Shown in pieces: positions 6,696 to 9,939 of a DNA stretch of 9,939 bases. The stretch spans positions 1 through 9,939 of the forward strand of contig CALEJO010000090.1 in NCBI GenBank assembly GCA_937898155.1. Reading direction: 5' to 3'. Source of the stretch: an uncultured Clostridia bacterium. GTDB lineage: Bacteria > Bacillota > Clostridia > Oscillospirales > CAG-272. The notes under the pieces were generated by a model, which saw only the letters and a program-made list of their open reading frames with translations, was not told the origin of the DNA and searched no databases. The position numbers and the translations under genes were made by a program. Position 1 is the first letter of the stretch; the number at the start of each line of letters is the position of its first letter.

Positions 6696-7664
6696 ATGAA
6701 CTTGGCGACATATTTCGCCACGCTGAATCCGATGGGACTGCTCAAAAGCATCCCGGGCGGCGTGGCGCAGGGATTGATCTGGGGCATTTTGGCGATCGGC
6801 GTCTATCTGACGTTCCGCGTGCTGGATGTGGCGGATATGACGGTGGACGGCTCGTTTGCCACGGGTGGCGCGGTGACGGTCATGCTGATCCTCGCGGACG
6901 TTCCGGTGTGGATCGCCCTGCTGGTGGCGATCGCGGCGGGCATTCTCGCGGGCATCGTGACGGGCATTTTGCATACGCTTCTCGGAATTCCGCCGATTCT
7001 GGCGGGCATTCTGACGCAGTTCGCGCTCTATTCGATCAACCTGCACATCATGAATATGGCGGCAAACCAATCGGTCAACGTGGACGCGCATCCGCTTTTG
7101 CTGTCCTCGCGCTATATTCCGAAATCCATTGTGATCTCGCTTGTGCTGATGGTAGTCGTGATCGCGTTTCTTTACTGGTTTTTCGGCACGGAGATCGGAA
7201 GCGCGGTCCGCGCGACGGGGTGCAACCCCAATATGAGCAGTGCGCAGGGCATCGACATCCGCAAAACGAAGGTGCTTGGTTTGGCGCTTTCCAACGGACT
7301 CGTGGCGCTGTCCGGCGGCCTGTTTGCCCAGTATCAGGGCTTCGCGGACATCAATATGGGACGCGGCGCGATCGTGATCGGGCTTGCCGCGGTCATCATC
7401 GGCGAAGTGCTGTATGACGCGGTGTTCCGCAAACATCACAACTTCGCGGGGCAGATGCTGTTCATCTTTGTCGGCGCGATCCTCTATTATCTCGTCGTGA
7501 TTTTGGTGCTGTGGTTGCGCCTCAATTCCAACGACCTCAAACTCTTCACGGCACTCGTCGTCGCGATCTTCCTCGCGGTGCCGAATCTGAAAGCGAAACG
7601 GAGCCGCGCGCCGAAGCCCGCGAAGAGCGTCGAAGCCAAAGAGGAGGTGGAAGACCATGCTTGA
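6696..7664 (+). CDS. ABC transporter permease, TrpY-like, BPD_transp_2 type
   Basis: Membrane component of the importer, 322 residues and mostly hydrophobic, with roughly eight to nine membrane segments followed by a basic then acidic cytosolic tail (from about 297). The block FRVLDVADMTVDGSFATGGA (40-59) is typical of permeases paired with PF04392 binding proteins, as are LLGIPPILAGILTQFALYSI (95-114) and the GLFAQYQGFADINMGRGAIV region in the second half. AAAGGATAT precedes the ATG at a suitable distance. It lies 21 bp after the binding-protein gene, and its last codons overlap the ATPase start, so the three are almost certainly co-transcribed and translationally coupled. One permease gene implies a homodimeric channel. 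Substrate inference follows the T-box, not the permease itself. Confidence 0.92.
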   Translation: MNLATYFATLNPMGLLKSIPGGVAQGLIWGILAIGVYLTFRVLDVADMTVDGSFATGGAVTVMLILADVPVWIALLVAIAAGILAGIVTGILHTLLGIPPILAGILTQFALYSINLHIMNMAANQSVNVDAHPLLLSSRYIPKSIVISLVLMVVVIAFLYWFFGTEIGSAVRATGCNPNMSSAQGIDIRKTKVLGLALSNGLVALSGGLFAQYQGFADINMGRGAIVIGLAAVIIGEVLYDAVFRKHHNFAGQMLFIFVGAILYYLVVILVLWLRLNSNDLKLFTALVVAIFLAVPNLKAKRSRAPKPAKSVEAKEEVEDHA

Positions 7665-8451
7665 TCTGATCGACGTTTGCAAAACCTTCCACCCGAATAC
7701 GATCCACGAAAAAAAGGCGCTTGATCATTTGAATCTGCACCTCGACGACGGTGATTTCGTCACCGTCATCGGCGGCAACGGCGCCGGAAAAAGCACGATG
7801 ATGAACGCGATCGCCGGCGCATGGCGTCCCGACGAGGGCAAAATCGTGATCGACGGCACGGATGTGACGTCGATGCCCGAATATAAGCGAGCGCTCTTCC
7901 TCGGGCGCGTGTTCCAGGATCCGATGATGGGGACCGCCGCCAATATGGAGATCGAGGAAAATCTGGCGCTGGCGAATCGACGCGGACAGCGCCGCGGCCT
8001 TTCGTGGCGCATCACGAAATCGGAGCGCGCGGAGTTCCGCGAACTGCTCGCGCAGCTCGAACTCGGACTCGAAGACCGCATGAACACGAAGGTCGGACTT
8101 CTCTCCGGCGGTCAGCGGCAGGCGGTGACGCTTCTGATGGCGTCGCTGAATCGCCCGAAGCTCTTTTTGCTCGACGAGCACACGGCGGCGCTTGATCCGA
8201 AAACGGCGGCGAAGGTGCTGGAAATCACCGACCGCATCGTCGAAAAGGATCATCTGACGACGCTGATGATCACGCACAATATGCGCGACGCGATCGCGCA
8301 CGGCAATCGCCTCGTGATGATGCACGAGGGAAAGATCATCATCGACGTGCGCGGAGAAGCCAAAGAAAAACTCACGGTCGAGGACCTGCTCGGGATGTTT
8401 GAAAAAGCGAGCGGCAGGGAATTTTCGAGCGACCGCGCGATTTTATCGTAA
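7657..8451 (+). CDS. ABC transporter ATP-binding protein, TrpZ-like
   Basis: Cytosolic ATPase that powers the importer, 264 residues with all motifs intact: Walker A GGNGAGKST (39-47), Q-loop VFQD with Gln87, signature LSGGQ (149-153), Walker B LFLLDE (169-174, catalytic Glu174), D-loop AALD (177-180) and switch His207 in MITHN. His directly after the Walker B Glu (LLDEHTAALDP) is commonly seen in this transporter subgroup. The start overlaps the permease stop by 8 bp, and the ribosome site GAGGAGG lies inside the permease 3' end, 8 nt before the ATG, a classic coupled arrangement. It is the last gene of the operon; a strong terminator follows within a few bases. Confidence 0.95.
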   Translation: MLDLIDVCKTFHPNTIHEKKALDHLNLHLDDGDFVTVIGGNGAGKSTMMNAIAGAWRPDEGKIVIDGTDVTSMPEYKRALFLGRVFQDPMMGTAANMEIEENLALANRRGQRRGLSWRITKSERAEFRELLAQLELGLEDRMNTKVGLLSGGQRQAVTLLMASLNRPKLFLLDEHTAALDPKTAAKVLEITDRIVEKDHLTTLMITHNMRDAIAHGNRLVMMHEGKIIIDVRGEAKEKLTVEDLLGMFEKASGREFSSDRAILS

Positions 8452-8454
8452 AGA

Positions 8455-8488
8455 AAAAGCCGGAAAAGCATTTGCTTTTCCGGCTTTT
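8455..8488. terminator. Bidirectional terminator closing the ABC operon
   Basis: AAAAGCCGGAAAAGCA (8455-8470) is the exact reverse complement of 8473-8488, giving a 16-bp hairpin with a minimal loop. The A and T flanks serve both strands. It ends the ABC operon (+) and, on the minus strand, the acetyltransferase unit, whose stop is at 8490. Confidence 0.9.
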
Positions 8489-8489
8489 G

Positions 8490-9119
8490 TCATGCGATCA
8501 GCGCGTCGATCTGTCGGGTGAGTGCTTCGAAAAACCGCGCCACGTGGAGTCCATCCGCGAGCGCGTGGTGCAGAAGCACCGAGACAGGCATCATGCGTCT
8601 GCCCGTGGCATCCGTTTCGTATTTCCCCCACGAAATGCGCGGGTTGGAATCTGCGTCGGTCGGTTGCAAGAGGGAAGTATAGGAAAGCCACGGCAGGCAG
8701 GTGACGAAATAGAGCTGCTCTGCGTCGTCGCCGTCCTCGACGGACGCCCGCACACGCGCCTCGGCGCGCGCTTGCTCGGCGATGCGGAAATAGTCTTCCT
8801 TCGGCATATGGTGGCGCAAGGTGCAATAGCAATAGGTGTCGTTTTCGGTCAGCTCGATATGGGAGGTGGGGCATTCCTCGTATTCCCAAATCTGCTGTCC
8901 GTGAATGCGCCGGCGGAATTCGGGGATCTCGTCTGCCGCGAGCGCCGCCGCGTGGAGAAACGCGAGGGTGAACGATACGTCGGCTTCTTTGCAATACGCG
9001 ACGAGCCGCGTGACGTCAACGGGCACGGTGACGCCGAAATACGGGTTTTTCATCCGGCAAAACTGCTCGAAATGCGCTTTACGCGGGTAGGTGGATAGGT
9101 CAATTTTCTTTGGCATCAT
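8490..9119 (-). CDS. Chloramphenicol acetyltransferase-family protein (CatA-like fold)
   Basis: Predicted acyl-CoA-dependent O-acetyltransferase of the classic trimeric CAT family (PF00302), 209 residues, close to the usual 210-220. Visible family marks: an N-terminal IDLSTYPRKAHFEQF (6-20), PWLSYTS (143-149), where the last Ser corresponds to catalytic-site Ser148 of CAT, PRISWGKYE (160-168), and HHALADG (184-190) with catalytic His185 and structural Asp189. The active-site residues therefore look intact. Many chromosomal relatives in gut Clostridia have no shown chloramphenicol activity, so resistance should not be assumed. AGGAG is 3 nt from the ATG at 9119 and 6 nt from the next in-frame ATG at 9116; the latter may be the true start. 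It follows the HD-domain gene by 36 bp with no terminator between, so the two are probably co-transcribed. Confidence 0.88.
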   Translation of the reverse strand: MMPKKIDLSTYPRKAHFEQFCRMKNPYFGVTVPVDVTRLVAYCKEADVSFTLAFLHAAALAADEIPEFRRRIHGQQIWEYEECPTSHIELTENDTYCYCTLRHHMPKEDYFRIAEQARAEARVRASVEDGDDAEQLYFVTCLPWLSYTSLLQPTDADSNPRISWGKYETDATGRRMMPVSVLLHHALADGLHVARFFEALTRQIDALIA

Positions 9120-9155
9120 ACGCTCCTGATCTTAAAGAATGATGGTGAATACGGC

Positions 9156-9821
9156 TCATTTTTCCGCAAATCGGATTTGCTCGCTGTTTTCGATTTGAGA
9201 AAGCAGTTTTCTGTAAAATCCGATCTGATAATCGACTTTTTCCTGCCACATCCGTGTCCCCGCGGGCGTGCCGCAGGGCATTTCCCGCAGACCCGGCAGG
9301 CGTTCCAGACGCCGCTTGACCAAAAGGCGTTGCTCGGCGAGAGGCATCTTTCGATAATCGCAATCGTGCAACGCGTCGTAGATGCGAAACGCGTCGAAAC
9401 GGTCGATATTATCCGCGTCGCCGACGGTTAGCGCCAGCGGCGTGCGTTCTCCGGCAAAATCCGCTTTGTCGTCCACGTGAATGGCGATGCCAAAGCACAT
9501 TTCTTCGACTTCTTCGGGGCGATAACCCAAACCGAGCAGGAAGGGGCGGGCAATCGCGGCACCGACTCTGCCGTGATTCCGATAGGCTTCTTTTGTCGGA
9601 TATTCCACGGCATATCCGATATCGTGCAAAAGGCAGGCGACAGCCGTGCGTTCCCTGTCAAATCCCTCCGCCTGCGCGATCTGCACGCCGATATTGGCGA
9701 CCCGATAGGAATGTTCGATGCGATACTCCGCCATTCTGGGGGTATTTCCCTCGAAGCGCGTCATTTTTTGCAGTTCCGCCCGCAAAAACGCGCCGACTTC
9801 TCCGATGACTTTTTCTCTCAT
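9156..9821 (-). CDS. HD-domain protein, predicted metal-dependent phosphohydrolase
   Basis: A 221-residue protein with one HD domain. The metal-binding pattern is visible: His37 (RIEHSYR), His66-Asp67 (LLHDIGY), His83 (NHG), His115 (AIHVDD) and a later Asp in VGDADNIDRFDAF (133-145). HD proteins hydrolyse phosphate esters, often nucleotides, and bind divalent metals; the substrate here is not deducible. The frame is open upstream to 9914, but 9821 is chosen because GGAGGG lies 7 nt before it and a strong promoter at 9856-9884 would be inside the longer version. It is the first gene of a probable operon with the CAT-family gene. The long C-terminal half (about 145-221) is charged and helical-looking, without a second recognised domain. 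Confidence 0.88.
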   Translation of the reverse strand: MREKVIGEVGAFLRAELQKMTRFEGNTPRMAEYRIEHSYRVANIGVQIAQAEGFDRERTAVACLLHDIGYAVEYPTKEAYRNHGRVGAAIARPFLLGLGYRPEEVEEMCFGIAIHVDDKADFAGERTPLALTVGDADNIDRFDAFRIYDALHDCDYRKMPLAEQRLLVKRRLERLPGLREMPCGTPAGTRMWQEKVDYQIGFYRKLLSQIENSEQIRFAEK

Positions 9822-9855
9822 TGCGGTGCCCTCCACATCATAGAATGTTGAAATG

Positions 9856-9884
9856 ATTGTATCATAGACGGAAGAGAAAGTCAA
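9856..9884 (-). promoter_or_regulatory. Extended -10 sigma-A promoter of the HD/acetyltransferase operon
   Basis: On the minus strand TTGACT (9879-9884), a 17-bp spacer and TACAAT (9856-9861) preceded by TGA form an extended -10. Transcription should start near 9849, about 28 nt before the ATG at 9821. Confidence 0.8.
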
Positions 9885-9906
9885 GAAAGAGGGAGAATAT
9901 TGAGCG

Positions 9907-9937
9907 AAAAACACCGACGCATTCGCATCGGTGTTTT
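9907..9937. terminator. Bidirectional terminator at the right edge
   Basis: ACACCGACGC (9911-9920), loop ATTC and GCATCGGTGT (9925-9934) pair with one G-U, flanked by an A-run and a T-run. It lies upstream of the HD-gene promoter, so on the minus strand it ends a unit beyond the window; on the plus strand it has no gene to serve here. Confidence 0.75.
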
Positions 9938-9939
9938 GG

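Noticed and set aside
5580..7682. 700-codon minus-strand open frame opposite the ABC operon
   Set aside because: It covers the T-box core and two well-supported genes, has shadow-type composition and no ribosome site or recognisable domain.
9822..9914. N-terminal extension of the HD-domain protein
   Set aside because: It would contain the gene's own promoter and ribosome site; the methionine at 9821 is correctly spaced from GGAGGG.
1..9939. CRISPR array, prophage, transposon or defence island
   Set aside because: No direct repeat series, no integrase, transposase or phage structural gene and no terminal inverted repeats are visible; gene content is housekeeping and transport.

Overview
The window looks like chromosome from a Gram-positive anaerobe of the Clostridia (Bacillota) with moderately high coding GC. 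Four things point there: sigma-A type promoters (TTGACN, about 17 bp, TATAAT), strong AGGAGG-like ribosome binding sites, U-tract terminators after most transcription units, and a T-box riboswitch. The exact taxon cannot be fixed from sequence alone. I see no phage, insertion sequence, CRISPR or conjugation genes; this is ordinary chromosome with some good regulatory RNA.

Layout. Positions 1-116 hold the apparent 3' end of a structured RNA closed by a terminator. A consensus promoter (159-187) then drives a membrane-anchored UDP-N-acetylglucosamine 4,6-dehydratase-type nucleotide-sugar enzyme (251-2353). A bidirectional terminator separates it from the convergent sodium/proline symporter putP (2402-3940, minus). 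Upstream of putP, also on the minus strand, are a TetR-family regulator (4119-4703) and a TspO/MBR membrane protein (4792-5268). Each is closed by its own terminator. A 17-bp imperfect palindrome lies in the predicted putP promoter.

The centrepiece is a plus-strand operon from about 5401 to 8488. A consensus promoter leads into a roughly 270-nt T-box riboswitch. It is followed by an ABC importer of the TrpXYZ-like type: a lipoprotein binding protein of the PF04392 family, a membrane permease and an ATPase whose start overlaps the permease stop. The T-box specifier loop reads UAC (Tyr), and the tRNA-end-binding bulge UGGU fits an A73 tRNA. The importer is therefore predicted to respond to uncharged tRNA-Tyr and to bring in tyrosine or a related aromatic compound. 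A CodY-box-like palindrome sits just upstream of the promoter.

The right end carries a probable minus-strand two-gene operon, read from an extended -10 promoter at 9856-9884. An HD-domain predicted metal-dependent phosphohydrolase (9156-9821) is followed after 36 bp by a chloramphenicol acetyltransferase-family protein (8490-9119). A bidirectional terminator at 9907-9937 ends a unit outside the window.
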